Origin: Salisapilia sapeloensis
Lineage: Eukaryota; Oomycota; Peronosporomycetes; Peronosporales; Salisapiliaceae
DNA length: 48,479 bases
Assembly (NCBI GenBank): GCA_023334545.1
Contig: JAADVB010000142.1
Span: 1-48,479 of the forward strand
Direction: 5' to 3'
Shown: positions 10,533 to 22,589 of the stretch, piece by piece
Layout: every line of letters starts with the position of its first letter
How positions within the stretch are numbered: position 1 is the stretch's first letter
Notes under the pieces: generated by a model
Told to the model about the DNA's origin: nothing
Seen by the model: the letters and a program-made list of their open reading frames with translations, nothing else
The model's database searches: none
Made by a program: the position numbers and the translations under genes

Positions 10533-13500
10533 GGTTGATGAAGGTTTAAACTCAGATCCGGTGGTGGTTGCGTTGGAAGCAGCAGATTGATTTATGACCC
10601 ATGTCAAATATCTGGAGAGCACGTATCGATCGAACGGAGATGCTTCTAGCCAGTGAGTCAAGAAAGACTAGAGAGCATAGACTTGATCAATCTTTCTACA
10701 TATCGTAAAAGGTGTGCATACAGGCTCGAACAGTAGACAATAGCTTATTACGCACAGGAGGATACTGGCGCTTCTGCGAAAGTTCGTAATCGAATGTATT
10801 TTCTGTTAAAATACAATGGCTCGAGTGACTTTCTCACTAGAAAGTGCACACGGACAATGCCACGATAAAACGGATAGACCGATCCAACTTGATTGATAAA
10901 GCAATCTTGGTTGTCATTCGAAGGGTCGCAGAGTACCACTTGACACATTCCTGAGTTTTTAGTTGATCTGAACCCACAAGTAAACCCGCGGATCGATCCA
11001 TAAATAGAATGACGTGTACAGTCAAACGTGCTTTATGCCAAAAGTTCCAAAGCAATAAGATCCCACCTTTAACCTAAAATAATTATCATCTACCGTGCGT
11101 TGTTGCTATGCGGATACACCAACATATAAAAGTGGATAGCCCGTCATGTACTCGCGTAGTAGTTTCGAATAGAAATGTCGTGCATTGTCTTCAGCTCTGT
11201 GTATTTGTATGCTCATTGTGTCGATCGCATTGACCTACAATTCGGCTAGATCAGCTCTGAACTTGTGCAAGCTAACAGTACAAATTATGTAACATGACTG
11301 TCAAGATTTACAATTGTACAACTGTTATGGACACTCAGGATACTTGGGTGCTATGTCGTGCCGAGAATGAATACAGTAGCGACCGTTTTCAAACATGAAG
11401 CAACTTTGGATGCTATGGCTACTTCCAAAAGAGTTTAAAACACTCGCAGCATATTTACATTCGTCGTATCATGTAAATGTCATTTAGTAATCCAGCACTA
11501 ATAATTGTGAGTTCTATAATCAGGGCTAGTACTATTTTATCCTTCACTGTATGCGATGGCCTCATATCTACTCCACAGACTACAAAGCATGAAATATTGC
11601 CATTATAGTAGCATGGACGAGCAATTGGTCAAGTCAAAGTGTATACGACTATGTCCATAGGTGTCTGAATAATACCCTTAAGCCTGAAGCAAACAGTACA
11701 AATCAGAGATATAAGACGCAACGTTGACATATCAGGAATGCTTTATTACTCTTGTGCAACGAGACAATGTTTTCGTACATTGACTTCGCGATCAAAATGA
11801 CGAATAAAGAACGTTCGAACTGTCTAGTTAGAAGGTGATTTATGTATTTCCGGCAAATAGAATATCGCCACTGACATATTTGAATTATATTAAAGATAAT
11901 GTTCTTATCGATACTTTGCCTGTACACTGGCTTCGAATTCAAGGTTACCAGATCTTCATAGAGTATACTGTCGCGGTTTCGAGTACTCCTTTTTCGATAT
12001 GAAACCGTTGGATAGAGCATACGCTTTCAAAGAAGCTGCATATGGTATGAAAATGCGCTCTGTAATTCAACGCAGCGTTTGGAATTATCACCGCCCACTT
12101 CTCCATCAATATCCATATATCATGACCATAATGGAAAAGGTAAGAAACCAGGGTACTATTTGAGGGCAAATTGTCAGTGTCTAAAAGTCAATTTGACAGA
12201 ATAATCAATGACAAGCAAGAACACAAAAGGTCGTATACGTTGAGCAGATAATCTGGTATTATGCAAACATATAGTAGCCATCGTAAAAACAAATACGCAA
12301 ACAGTGTATTTGAATTCAATATCCACGTCTTTGGCGATTTATCCTACTCTTACGTTGCAATGCACAGTTCGATTTCTATCAACGTGTATCGTCCGTTCCT
12401 CTGCTATGCTTTGGCAGGGAGCAGCGTCAAGCGTATCGTGGTAGATCGTCGGAAATCGTTCAGGTTGAAGTTGCATTCGATTTACCTGCGCTATTGAGCT
12501 CTTTGCCAATTCAGTGGGACAGAGTACAGTGCGAGTCACAAACATCGCTCAATTATTTCGCCCACAACTGTACTACGCCTGTTCCGAAATAATAGCGAAG
12601 AGCTCAATAGTGCAAGTAAATCGAAAAGCTCACGGAGTCTTTCGCGCGCTTTTTCAAATTTGCACGCTTCGAGCACCAGGCGTGGATTGCAGTTTTCTCG
12701 AAGATCGTTTTCTCCTGATTGCATCAAAGACAAAGACACAGGTAGACTAAAGCAATAAAGATCGTTTTCGTTGCGAGGACAATTGGGGATTATGCGAGGC
12801 GAAATATGCAATATGAGAATGAGCACGTGCGGACTGTGATCGATATTGTGCCCCGATAATCCCTCTTTTTCCAATCGACGAAAACTGTAGATGGCATCTA
12901 AGGGTATTCGGTCGTAGACCCAATTCGCTCTGAAAACGTAATCTATTGTTAAAATTTCACACAACTCGTGCTACAGCGATCGTGGCAATGGAAACCTCAA
13001 TTCTAACAGAAGGTGGAACGTAAGCGATAAGCTGGACCAGGAATATTAAGCGTCATCTCCTTTGCCACTGTCCGCCATTTGTTTTTGTACTCCTGGTGAA
13101 GGGAAAGTTATATTGAAATGTTTCGATAAGTTTCTAATGACAAGTGGCAAAGCACAATCGGCTATTCTAAACGAGCAAGGATTGCGCGATTCGATTATCA
13201 TAACTAGAATTGCAAAATGTGAATTCTCATTTTTGTTGAATCAGTCTTTAGCGCGAACACAGCCAAACTCTTTTCTGAATCAGCTAAAGCTAGTTTGCAA
13301 CTAACAACTTCGACAACTTCAGGTTTGGAGAGCTGTAAGATGTGAGATAGCAATGTGTCAAGATATATTAATGCCATGGGTACAAGTCGGTCAAGAAACT
13401 TTATGAAAACCACTGTCAATGAACAATGGTATCATTTTTGATGTAATCGAAAAGCAAACGTCCATCTATTCTACATGATTATTTTCCAAACCCTGTCTAA

Positions 13501-13596
13501 GAGTACTATATTGAACTTTGAAACAGATCTGATACTATGTAGACACTCCACACCATATTTGTTGACAAGCAAACTTGACACGAAAGCACATCTGGC
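10533..13596. other. Gene-poor AT-rich region of about 3 kb
   Basis: No convincing gene. The longest frames (for example 12536-12964 on the minus strand) begin with non-ATG codons and match nothing I know. No transposase, reverse transcriptase or integrase motif was seen. The one clear structure is the imperfect fold-back repeat at 12476-12625, listed separately. The region includes the upstream sequence of two divergent genes. Confidence 0.55.
12476..12625. repeat. Imperfect inverted repeat (fold-back element)
   Basis: The arms 12476-12506 and 12595-12625 are reverse complements at 28 of 31 positions, and the three differences are all transitions. A second inner pair, 12523-12530 with 12567-12574, is a perfect 8-bp inverted match, so the complementarity continues inward with gaps. 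This could be a degraded MITE or a long hairpin. No target-site duplication is obvious. Confidence 0.7.
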
Positions 13597-14844
13597 ATGG
13601 CAGCCCCACGTAAGATCATCAACCTCATCTCCGACACCGTCACCCAACCGACACCGGCAATGCGTAAAGCCATTGCCTCAGCAGCTGTTGGAGATGATGT
13701 GTACGGTAGTGATCCCACTGTAAATGCTCTCCAGAAACTGGGTGCCGAGCTCCTTGGCAAGGAAGCAGCGCTCTATGTACCATCGTGCGTTCTTTACATC
13801 TATATGCAATTTACATCCCCTCTCACATATACGTGTGGCCCGTTTTAGTGGAACGATGAGCAATTTAATCGCTCTTGGTGTGCATTGCCGCCGTGGTGAT
13901 GAGATTATTCTTGGTGATAAATCGCACATCTTCTACTACGAAGGAGGCGGTGCCAGTGGTATATCTTGCATATATTCGGTTTTATAAATGTAACCATCCA
14001 TCGCGTTCAATAACGTTATTGAAACTTGCAATAGCATACATGGGAGCAATCTATCATCCGCTTCAGAATGCGTCCAACGGAACATTCTCCATTGATGATC
14101 TAAAAAATGCCATTCGAGGAGACGATCCGCATTTCCCGCGATCATCCCTCGTCTGCATTGAAGATACACACAATATGTGTGGTGGCCGAGTCCTATCTCG
14201 AGACTTTGTCTCCCAAGTGCGTCAAGTTTGTGATGACAACAATCTCAAGTTACATCTCGATGGAGCTCGTTTGGCCAACGCCAGTGTCGCCGGTGGCATC
14301 TCTATGAAAGATCTAGCAGCTCCTGTGGACACTGTGTCGCTATGCTTGAGTAAAGGATTGGGTGCTCCAGTCGGATCTCTTCTAGCTGGCTCGGAGGAGT
14401 TTATTAATCAAGCGAAGCGACTACGAAAGTCACTTGGTGGTGGGATGCGACAGTCTGGTTTAATTGCACAGGGTGGCATTTACGCGCTTGAAAACCATAT
14501 TGAACGACTCAGTGAAGATCACGCGAATGCCAAGAAACTTGCACAAGGGCTGGTAGGTCATTATACTTCCTTGTAGAATTCCTCGACTGACAGTAGTGCA
14601 ATAGTCGGAGGTGCCGGGCGTTAGTGTTGATCTAGAGGAAGTGGAGACAAATATGGTTTTCTTCAGTCTGACGGACGAAGCGAAGTTGGACGGTACGAGT
14701 CTTTGTGATAAACTAGAGGGAAAAGGAATCCACCTTGCTGGCGGGTATCGAAACAATACGAAAATGAGAGCGGTGACAAACCTCCATGTTACGGAAGAGG
14801 ACATTGACTACACGGTTCAGTCTATTCGTGAGCTCGTGCAGTAA
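13597..14844 (+). CDS. L-threonine aldolase (low-specificity, PLP-dependent)
   Basis: Threonine aldolase cleaves L-threonine or L-allo-threonine to glycine and acetaldehyde using PLP. Four exons, 13597-13784, 13849-13958, 14035-14552 and 14605-14844, encode 351 residues, a typical family length. Hallmarks are [16 protein letters not shown] at the N-terminus, [29 protein letters not shown] across intron 1, [20 protein letters not shown], and the PLP lysine in [13 protein letters not shown]. Introns are 64, 76 and 52 nt. Intron 1 uses a GTGCGT donor. Splices were fixed by matching phase and unbroken family motifs. Probably cytosolic; no targeting peptide is visible. Confidence 0.94.
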
Positions 14845-15013
14845 GTTCGACGGAACGGATCTAGTTCTGGTTGCTGCACAGGTTTTGCTAATGGCATGAA
14901 AAAGGATGGAATAAAGCGCAGTGCATTGTTCATCTCTTTTTCATACGCTTGGCATTTGTATGCTTCTAATTGTACGTGTACTTTTGGTTGGATCCTAGAA
15001 CTATGGCATTGAA

Positions 15014-16735
15014 TTAGCTTTCCTTTGTGCTCTCAGTTTCTATCGGCGCGCGCTGTCTATCTTTGGCGTTTACTTGCTGCATCGTTGCTGATCTTTCCAA
15101 AGCTATCTTGTGCTGAATAACCTCATCAATTGTATCCAACTTCCTTGATATCCACTGCCAACATCAAATGATCGTTCAGCAACCTGTACATGGTCTAGAA
15201 TACGAAGACAACGTACATGTAGTCGAACCATAGCATGCTCTTCTTCAGTGTAGAGTTTACGACTGTCCTTTCGCTCGATAGTTTTAAATCTATCGAATGA
15301 AGCAAATTGGGACGGGTTAAAGCGAGCTGGTAGTGCGAAAGTGACTCGGTGTTTTCCATTTTGTTGCAGAGACTTGTCAAACTTTAAGAGACTTGTGCGT
15401 TCTCTAGCTAGGATGCCTCTACACTCCAACAGCATCACGAACAGAAAGATTAATGTGCGAAAACTCCCGTACGTAAGATTATACTACCGAACAAGTGCTT
15501 GGATTCGAATTGCAGCGGCTTCTTTTAGATCTGAAACTATCTTATCCATTCGAATCCGATGTAATCGACCACGAGTAACACTCTGTCGTACACAACGATA
15601 AATACACATGTCAAATATAGTCGATCAAATGTACTGAACCTGAATCCGACAAACTGCCCGCATATGTAATTCACGTTGTCTACTAGTTTCTTCACGCTTG
15701 CGTCTGCATCGGGTAATGAACTTCTTTAGATTCCACTGCAATATGTCCACATTAGCAGCATTCATCTACCTAACGTATAGTTATTGACATACATTTATTA
15801 AGGCCACAGCTCTTAGTGCTATCGCCTGTTGCCTTTTTACTTCTCGCTTCCGCTCAGCTCTCCTCCTTATAGTCTTCCTCCACATAGGAGAGTAATCTTC
15901 TTCCGCAGGTGATGCCGGGGTTGACATCGATCGTTCGAATTCACGAAGCTGTCCAGTTTACCCATAATTTATAAATATTTTAACAAGTATGTCATCTAGG
16001 AGCTTACATCCATACGAATGCTTTGGGCACCGACGATCGTCTGACGAACAGGATATGATCGTCGCTTATAGATTTTCCGATTTGCACGATAGAATCGTTG
16101 GATTTTGATGGCTGCCCACGATTCTAACTTTACTTTTTCCTCACGCTCTCGCTGTAGTTGCTCCATGAATATATTTCGTTCCTGTGAAGCAATCATTATG
16201 GATAGACAAGAGATCAAAGTTATAACTCGTAGTAACTTGAAGTAAACGGACATACCTCTAGCAATTGGGCATTTAGCCTGCGCTTGGGTACTTGAAGAGA
16301 AGGTAGTCGACGCAGGAATGATACTTTGTCCCGTCTATTCTTTCCAACTTTTCTCTCTTTTCTCGGATTTATTGACTCAGCATACACGTGGGACTGATTC
16401 GAGTGCGGCTCACTGTTAATTTTACGTCGTCCGTGCGAAGATACTGTCTTCTCAGGACGACCTCGAGAATCAAGCATTCGTTCGGTCACTTTAAGTGAGG
16501 TCACACTTGAATGTAAAAGTGGAGTAGTAACTACAAACACTAGCCGTCGATCATCTAGCCCTTCAAAACAAACAGTTTTCATCGCCCTCAAGATTGAAGT
16601 TTCCATTGCATCCTGCTGATTGACCTCAAGTTCTGCGATAGGCATTGCATCTGCAACCTCGTCGTTTTCTGGTTTACTTTCTTTGTCATGAATCGTACAT
16701 GATGCACTTGATACAACATCCATGGAGGCCATCAT
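15014..16735 (-). CDS. IQ-motif protein (predicted calmodulin binder), 7 exons
   Basis: Exons on the minus strand: 16735-16256, 16181-16008, 15948-15793, 15735-15640, 15582-15488, 15418-15217 and 15154-15014, giving 447 residues. All six introns (57-74 nt) are GT-AG, and phases agree at every junction. The first 160 residues are polar, low complexity and basic towards the end. IQ motifs appear at AAIKIQRFYRANRK (exon 2), CRIQSVTRGRLHRIR (exons 4-5) and AAIRIQALVRGILAR (exons 5-6), plus weaker ones between. The exon 5-6 junction rebuilds a textbook IQ motif, which supports the model. I chose an intron at 15155-15216 rather than reading through to a stop at 15103, because it gives a longer polar helical tail. 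It is divergent from the IQ-ankyrin gene. Function beyond calmodulin/light-chain binding is unknown. Confidence 0.78.
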
Positions 16736-16972
16736 TTCACGCCTACTATAAAGCAGCTAGGCTTCTATCTTAGCGAGCTGTCGATGGAAGAATAGCCAAA
16801 GTCAGGGTACTGGCAGCTTTACTGATATCAGTTTGATCAGATAATTTTAGCACTCGAACTTGGCTGTTACAAGTAATCTCCTGCTAAATGGAAACCACTT
16901 CCATCCGCAACAGTCACATATCTTACTAGACACTAGTGGTCTTTGGACACTTAACGTTAATCTTTATGCGGC

Positions 16973-19900
16973 ATGATGACCGCTAAAGTCGATAATGGAG
17001 GGAGTATGCTAGGTAACCAGGAAAAAGAGGATTGGCTTCAATTTCAGGTACATCATATTCTCTTATTTTTGCTTTATACTCCTTTTACCATATTATCATG
17101 CACGACTAGGAGTTCCTAAAGCAAAGTCGTGTCGTCAATGTGTATGAAGGGGTCTCATTTACCTCAAATTTATACTTTGGCACTCGCAGAACGACCAACT
17201 GTGATGTCATGTCGACAGTCACCACCTCTGCGCCCATTCCTCGGATTCGAGAAAACGAAAAAGATATCTCTTTCGCTAGTGCACCAGTACTAGCAGTTGC
17301 AGATAAAGAGAGCTTGCGGAAGCCTAAACCAAGCAAAGCTCAAGCAGCAAAAGCAAATACTGTTGAAAGTCTCAGCAGAACAAAGCATGTTACAATGTCT
17401 ATTTGTCCGCTTCGCGAAGTACGCAATTCCAAGTTGCATGAGCGTATGCAACTGATAGTAGCATTAAAACATGAAAGGGATTGCTTTATTAGTGCTTTGA
17501 GACAAGAACAGCAACGTCGAATATCTACGGAGATGAAAGCAGCGACCACCATCCAACAGATTATAAAAGGCTATTTACTGCGAAAACGATTTTGGACCGT
17601 GCGAAATAAATTAAGGCTACGAAAACGTGTGCGCATGAGTCTTAGAAAAGTTATGAAGGGTGCCACTCTTGTAATGGGTCAAAAAGGTCGGAGAAAACGA
17701 GTCCGGGAAGCGAAAGGTATTGCGGCAATCAAAGTACAAACAGCTTTTCGAAGATGGTCTGCAGAAATCTACGTAGCAAAAGAACGCCACATCCAAGAAA
17801 TTGAATACCGAGATCAATGCGTACGCCGTGTTCAACGTCAAGTGCGAAAGAGTATAGCTAGAGTCTGTGTGTCAAATCTCCGTGTGCGTAAAAGAGAGGA
17901 ACTTAAGCTTTCTTTAGCACGGTTTGTCTCGAAAATTCGTGCTGGGTATCAAGACAGACAAAAAGTTAGACGAATACATGTGCAAAGAGGCCTAGAAGCT
18001 TGCCGACGAATCCAATCTCTCTGTCGGCAGTACTTGGCAAGAAAGGTATTTCGACAGTATATTGTACGTCGTCACCAGCAGTTGCGACTGAGAGCTTGCG
18101 TATTAATCCAACGGCTAATTCGTGGCTACCTTCGACGTGCTGAAGTACTTCGACTCCGGTCACGAGAGGCAAAGATAATTGTTGAAGCAAGTGTACTATT
18201 CATCCAGAGAATGGTTCGAGCATTTCTTGGACGTAGGAGAAGTAAATACTATCACATCTTCTATCAGCATGATCAAGCATGGAAGATAGCGACACATTTG
18301 AACCGCATCGTTCGAGGTTTTCTTGCTCGTAGGTTGTGTCAGATCGAAAGATTACTACAGGAAGAAGATTTGTTAGCACAAACGCGGCTTGGTAATTTGT
18401 CAGCAGTCATGGATTTGCTGGACGGCTATGGCATCGTTGATGAGCCTGTAGACATCACAGTTACCAGTTCAAAAGCGCAAAACAATGTACTTCATATCGC
18501 TGCTAAATTTGGACAAAATGAAATCGTGACCTATGTGCTTCCGAAGATACTAAGTGAATATCCGTCGATGGTATATGCTTATAACAAGCACGGGAAAACT
18601 GCAGTCTATCTTGCGATTGAGCACAATAATGAAGACATTGCACTGTACATGCTAACAAAAAGCTCTCAGCTCTTTGTAGAGTCGACCTTAAGGTCTGACC
18701 AAGTAGAAGGCAATACCAGAAAGCGTAGACTTATTCTACATGCTGCGCGTCATGGAGCTAGTAACGTCGTCGAAAAGCTGTTTCTACTTTTTCCTGATGT
18801 GTACACTGGAAGCGAGGTGGATTCATGGACAAAGAGAACTCTTCTTCATGAGCCATTGTCATTGATGAGAAGCATTTCGAAACGTGAACTGGAAACTGAA
18901 CAGAAGCAACGAGAGGAAAGGTTGATTCGGACAATGAAAACAGTACTTGAAGCCGCTCCACAATGTGATATAGATGCACAAGACATTGTCGGTTTTACAC
19001 CACTACATTACGCTTGTGAAGTAGGATGCCCATCCGCGGTTCGGCTTCTACTTTCCAAAGATGTAAATGCGTTTGTCGAAGACACCAACCACCGTATGCC
19101 GTGGCAAATTGCGCTGCGATGTAAGAGCCAATCTTGCTTAAATGAATTACGATTAGCCCATCCGAAAGATGATGCGAAAAAGCCTAACAATACATTAAAG
19201 AAGTCCAGCATATATGGTGATAATGATATCCCCACAACTGGTGAGGATACAGAACGTCAGTCTACACCAAGTCACTTAAAGTCACAGGGAGCACAAGGTA
19301 TTTATCCCCAGTTAGATGAGAAACTCCTTCAAGTATGCTACGAAGGTAACCTAGAAAAAGTCATGTTGTATATTGAAGAGTTTGGGTGCTCTGTAAATTG
19401 CATGGACACTACAAGGTCCAACGACTCTCTACTGCATATTGCATGTCGAGTGAAAGAACTAGCCATCGTAAAGTATCTCATGTCCTTCAGTGATCTGAAT
19501 ATTGAGCACATTAATGCTCAAAATGTTGATGCTCTCTCGATAGCGCTAGATGTTCCTGAGATCGCAGAGTACCTTATATATCATGGAGATATAGACTATT
19601 CAAGGCCATATGCAGGATCCAGTCGCTCCGTGTGCCATGAAGCTGTACGACGGGGATATGATCTCCGAAAATGGTTGGATTGGTCATTCGCAGATGCTCT
19701 CGAACGCATGTTTGTCATTGATATGGAGCAGCGGACGCCACTTCATGATGCTGCCATTGGATCTCAAAACGCCACTGGCCAAATGCTCATTAATATCGGA
19801 GTCAACGTTAACGTACAAGATCGAATGAACCATCGAACGGCTTTACACGAAGCATGTAGAGCTGGTAATTCGCACATCGTGGGTCGAATCATGGATGTTA

Positions 19901-20768
19901 GTCCAGGCACAGTTAGCCTACGAGATAATGACGGCCGGAGCCCATTTTTTGACGCTGTTTCCTCTAAGAGCATTTATTGTGTGGATTTGCTCCAGCCTCA
20001 GGAAAGAAATGGACATCTTATGAAATATACATACACAGAAACAATTTCCAATCAGGCTGATAACGACGGATGGACACTACTTCATGAAGCAGTTCAGCAT
20101 GAGGAAGAGGATATGAAACCCATGGTAATCCATCTATTGCATGGGTGTGGTGAAAAAGGAGTGAAAGCAACCACTAAAGCAGAACACTTGACACCACTTC
20201 ATGTTGCTGCCAAGCACGGAAACGTATGGGGTATGGAGCTGCTGCTACAGGCGAATGCTCGAGTAGATCGGGTGAAAAATCGGGATGGAGAAACTGCCAT
20301 GCAATACGCGGCAAAGTTTGGCCGGGTAGAAGCTGTTCAATGGATGCTCGATACACATCCCGTGAAGCGATCGAAGAAGCAAACTTCTAAGACCACATTA
20401 CTGCATTATACAGCCTACTGTCTAGGTCATCAAGATGAGAGTCATGTTCAGTCTGCTGTAGAACTCGTAAACTTACTGATCGACCGACAACCTACATCGT
20501 TGACAGCGTTCGACGACCTCGGTTACCAACCTCTCCACGTTGCATCCGGCAACTCACCCGACTATCAAATCGTATCCGAAGCTGTTGTGCGAGCACTCAT
20601 TTCTCGCGGTGCCCCTCTTACAGAGAAAAGTAAAAGCAAGACGCGAGAAACTCCAGTAGAAGTCGCACTGCGATCAGGTCCATCTAGATTACCATGCCAA
20701 CTTTCCATACCGCTAACAACATGATAGGTAACATACGTATCGCCGACATACTCAGCAAAGGACAATAA
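16973..20768 (+). CDS. IQ-motif and ankyrin-repeat protein, 1227 residues
   Basis: Three exons: 16973-17047, 17110-20677 and 20728-20768. The large ORF by itself starts with GTG, so I added a 25-codon exon starting at the ATG at 16973 and a small last exon. The 50-nt intron at 20678-20727 turns an abrupt stop into PVEVALRSGNIRIADIL, a sensible ankyrin end. About six IQ motifs lie at residues ~165-430, for example TIQQIIKGYLLRKRFW, LIQRLIRGYLRRAE and FIQRMVRAFLGRRR. Ankyrin repeats fill ~480-1195, for example GFTPLHYACEVGCPSAVRLLL and HLTPLHVAAKHGNVWGMELL. It is probably a calmodulin-regulated scaffold; partners are unknown. Its IQ-rich neighbour is divergent, 237 bp away. Confidence 0.87.
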
Positions 20769-20871
20769 AGTGTTGCAAACTCTGATACAATTCATAACTA
20801 GCCAATCAAAACTCTTCCCTCGTACATAACTTACGACATTTCAAAATCACAAACGCCACATTTGGCAAAGG

Positions 20872-22488
20872 ATGCCTCGCGGAGTCGAGTTAAACGCCAT
20901 AACGCCTAGTCGTGTCTCTTCAGCAAAGGTAGTGATATGGCCAGAGGATCGGCATGATCGACAACTGGAACAGGAGAAAAAACAGGCTTATGCAGAAGCT
21001 TTGGCGCAGCAAATTGAGCTACGAAGAGCTCGTAAGCGACAAGAGGAGCTCGAGAATCAGTACTTGGAACGACAGCCAGCAGAAAACTCTCCGTCAAGTT
21101 GGTTGGTGAATGGAGGTTCCTTTTTTCCTTCTACACCACGCACTCCTGATAACGGCACGAATCTGCCTTCTCGACCACGTACCTCTGACAGCGGTGTAAT
21201 GCCACCGCCTGCACCAACGACGCGTCAGCGTGTACCTCCACAGGATGATCAGGGACCTCAAACTGGAGTTCGTACTAGCCAGACATTTACTCGTTTCCGT
21301 CCTCATAATGAAGAAGACGGGTACGAACGTTCCAAGGCACGAGCTCAGCAGCAGGAATGGAAACGCCTGTTGGATGAACAGGTACAAGAAAAACAGCGAC
21401 GGAGGAGAGCAGAGGAACAAGACAACCAGGACGCAGACAGACAATATGCTGAGCAAGAGGCTGCATACAATCGAGAACAACAAATTCGAGCTCGAAAACG
21501 CTTCGGTCTTGCTCTCCATGACCAAGAGCCATCCAACCAAGCCACGGAGCCTTCTATATCTCCACAAGATTATCCATCGTACCAGCAGGCACAGACCCAG
21601 CAGGGATATACATACGATTATGGTGTATCTAGTCCAAACATGTCCATGGAACACGTTCCTACATACCACTACCGACAGCCGAGTCCCCAAATGTCCATGC
21701 TATCTAGAGTCGATGCACGTGGACATGCAAGCACGCATCAGAAGGACGTAGAAGAATCTAGTCGTAGACAATTACTGGATGAATATCGATATCTCTTAGC
21801 TGAAATACGACAGGAACGATCTGCTCTACAACAAGAACGACATCAAGTCCGTCAAGAGCGAGAGGAGTTGCAGTTGGAACGAGAGATGCTCCAGCTAGAA
21901 CATCAAAAGCTCGCAGCTTTAATGGAACAGCAAAGCGACATGAAGCAAAAGCAAGTCTCAACTCTCTCCGACAAACAATCCTCGTCTTCCCGTAACTTTC
22001 GTGGGAAGCTGGAACAGTCGATGGCAGCTCTATCCGTCCAGAACCATCCGCGACAACAGTCCTGGCTAAGGTCACCGTACCATCGACCTCCACCAAAGAC
22101 ATCAAGGCAGTACGCACCAGCACTGACAGAGGAAGAAGAAACGAACTCAATAGGAGAGTTGAATGGAGACAGTGTCTTTGTCCCTCTAAGTCCAGGACGA
22201 CAGCAAGTGCAGCGTACAGCGACTTCCTCTCCAAAGCAATTGCGGAAGAGGATGCAGACTTCGCGACATGACGCATCGTCGGCATCTATCGAGGACAACA
22301 GGGTCATACAAAGTCGAGGCTTCTACGATATCGATGGCGAGATACAAGACCCGTCACCCCCACGCCGTAGTTACATGCGTGAGATGGCGGATGCGAAACG
22401 AGAGATGCCAGAGAGTATGACACCTCCAGCATCTCCAACTAATCGTCCTGCGTCGGACTATGAATCGAGTGATGAAGAAGGATTGTAG
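20872..22488 (+). CDS. Coiled-coil protein, possibly centrosomal/ciliary (CSPP1/CCDC66-like style)
   Basis: An intronless ORF of 538 residues from ATG 20872. It alternates disordered Pro/Ser/Gln-rich segments with three Glu/Arg/Gln-rich coiled coils near residues 30-70, 150-220 and 290-360. The segments AYAEALAQQIELRRARKRQE and QEWKRLLDEQVQEKQRRRRA resemble the repeated L-x-x-Q-I/V blocks of CSPP1- and CCDC66-type centrosome or cilium proteins. That is a resemblance of style, not proof of orthology. The gene follows the IQ-ankyrin gene on the same strand after 103 bp, one of only two same-strand neighbours in the window. Confidence 0.75.
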   Translation: MPRGVELNAITPSRVSSAKVVIWPEDRHDRQLEQEKKQAYAEALAQQIELRRARKRQEELENQYLERQPAENSPSSWLVNGGSFFPSTPRTPDNGTNLPSRPRTSDSGVMPPPAPTTRQRVPPQDDQGPQTGVRTSQTFTRFRPHNEEDGYERSKARAQQQEWKRLLDEQVQEKQRRRRAEEQDNQDADRQYAEQEAAYNREQQIRARKRFGLALHDQEPSNQATEPSISPQDYPSYQQAQTQQGYTYDYGVSSPNMSMEHVPTYHYRQPSPQMSMLSRVDARGHASTHQKDVEESSRRQLLDEYRYLLAEIRQERSALQQERHQVRQEREELQLEREMLQLEHQKLAALMEQQSDMKQKQVSTLSDKQSSSSRNFRGKLEQSMAALSVQNHPRQQSWLRSPYHRPPPKTSRQYAPALTEEEETNSIGELNGDSVFVPLSPGRQQVQRTATSSPKQLRKRMQTSRHDASSASIEDNRVIQSRGFYDIDGEIQDPSPPRRSYMREMADAKREMPESMTPPASPTNRPASDYESSDEEGL

Positions 22489-22589
22489 GTTCGTACGAAC
22501 GTGAGTCTCATTTCCCAATTGCACTTGTTTCTACTACTCCACTCGCGAACGAGGTCTGTATACATCTACGAACAACTGGACAGTGATCA

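Noticed and set aside
12536-12964. 142-codon minus-strand open frame
   Set aside because: It begins at TTG, has no family features and overlaps the fold-back repeat; composition is not protein-like.
15103-15438. Reading the IQ gene through to the stop at 15103
   Set aside because: A 62-nt GTACGT...CAG intron at 15155-15216 keeps phase and gives a longer, charged helical C-terminus; the read-through end is not protein-like.
20678-20727. Stop at 20724 as the end of the IQ-ankyrin protein
   Set aside because: Splicing a 50-nt GT-AG intron restores a normal ankyrin end (GNIRIADIL); the unspliced end is abrupt.
21094-21690. 198-codon minus-strand frame
   Set aside because: It is antisense to the coiled-coil gene; its Leu/Val/Trp/Cys-rich content is what the complement of Gln/Glu/Arg codons gives.
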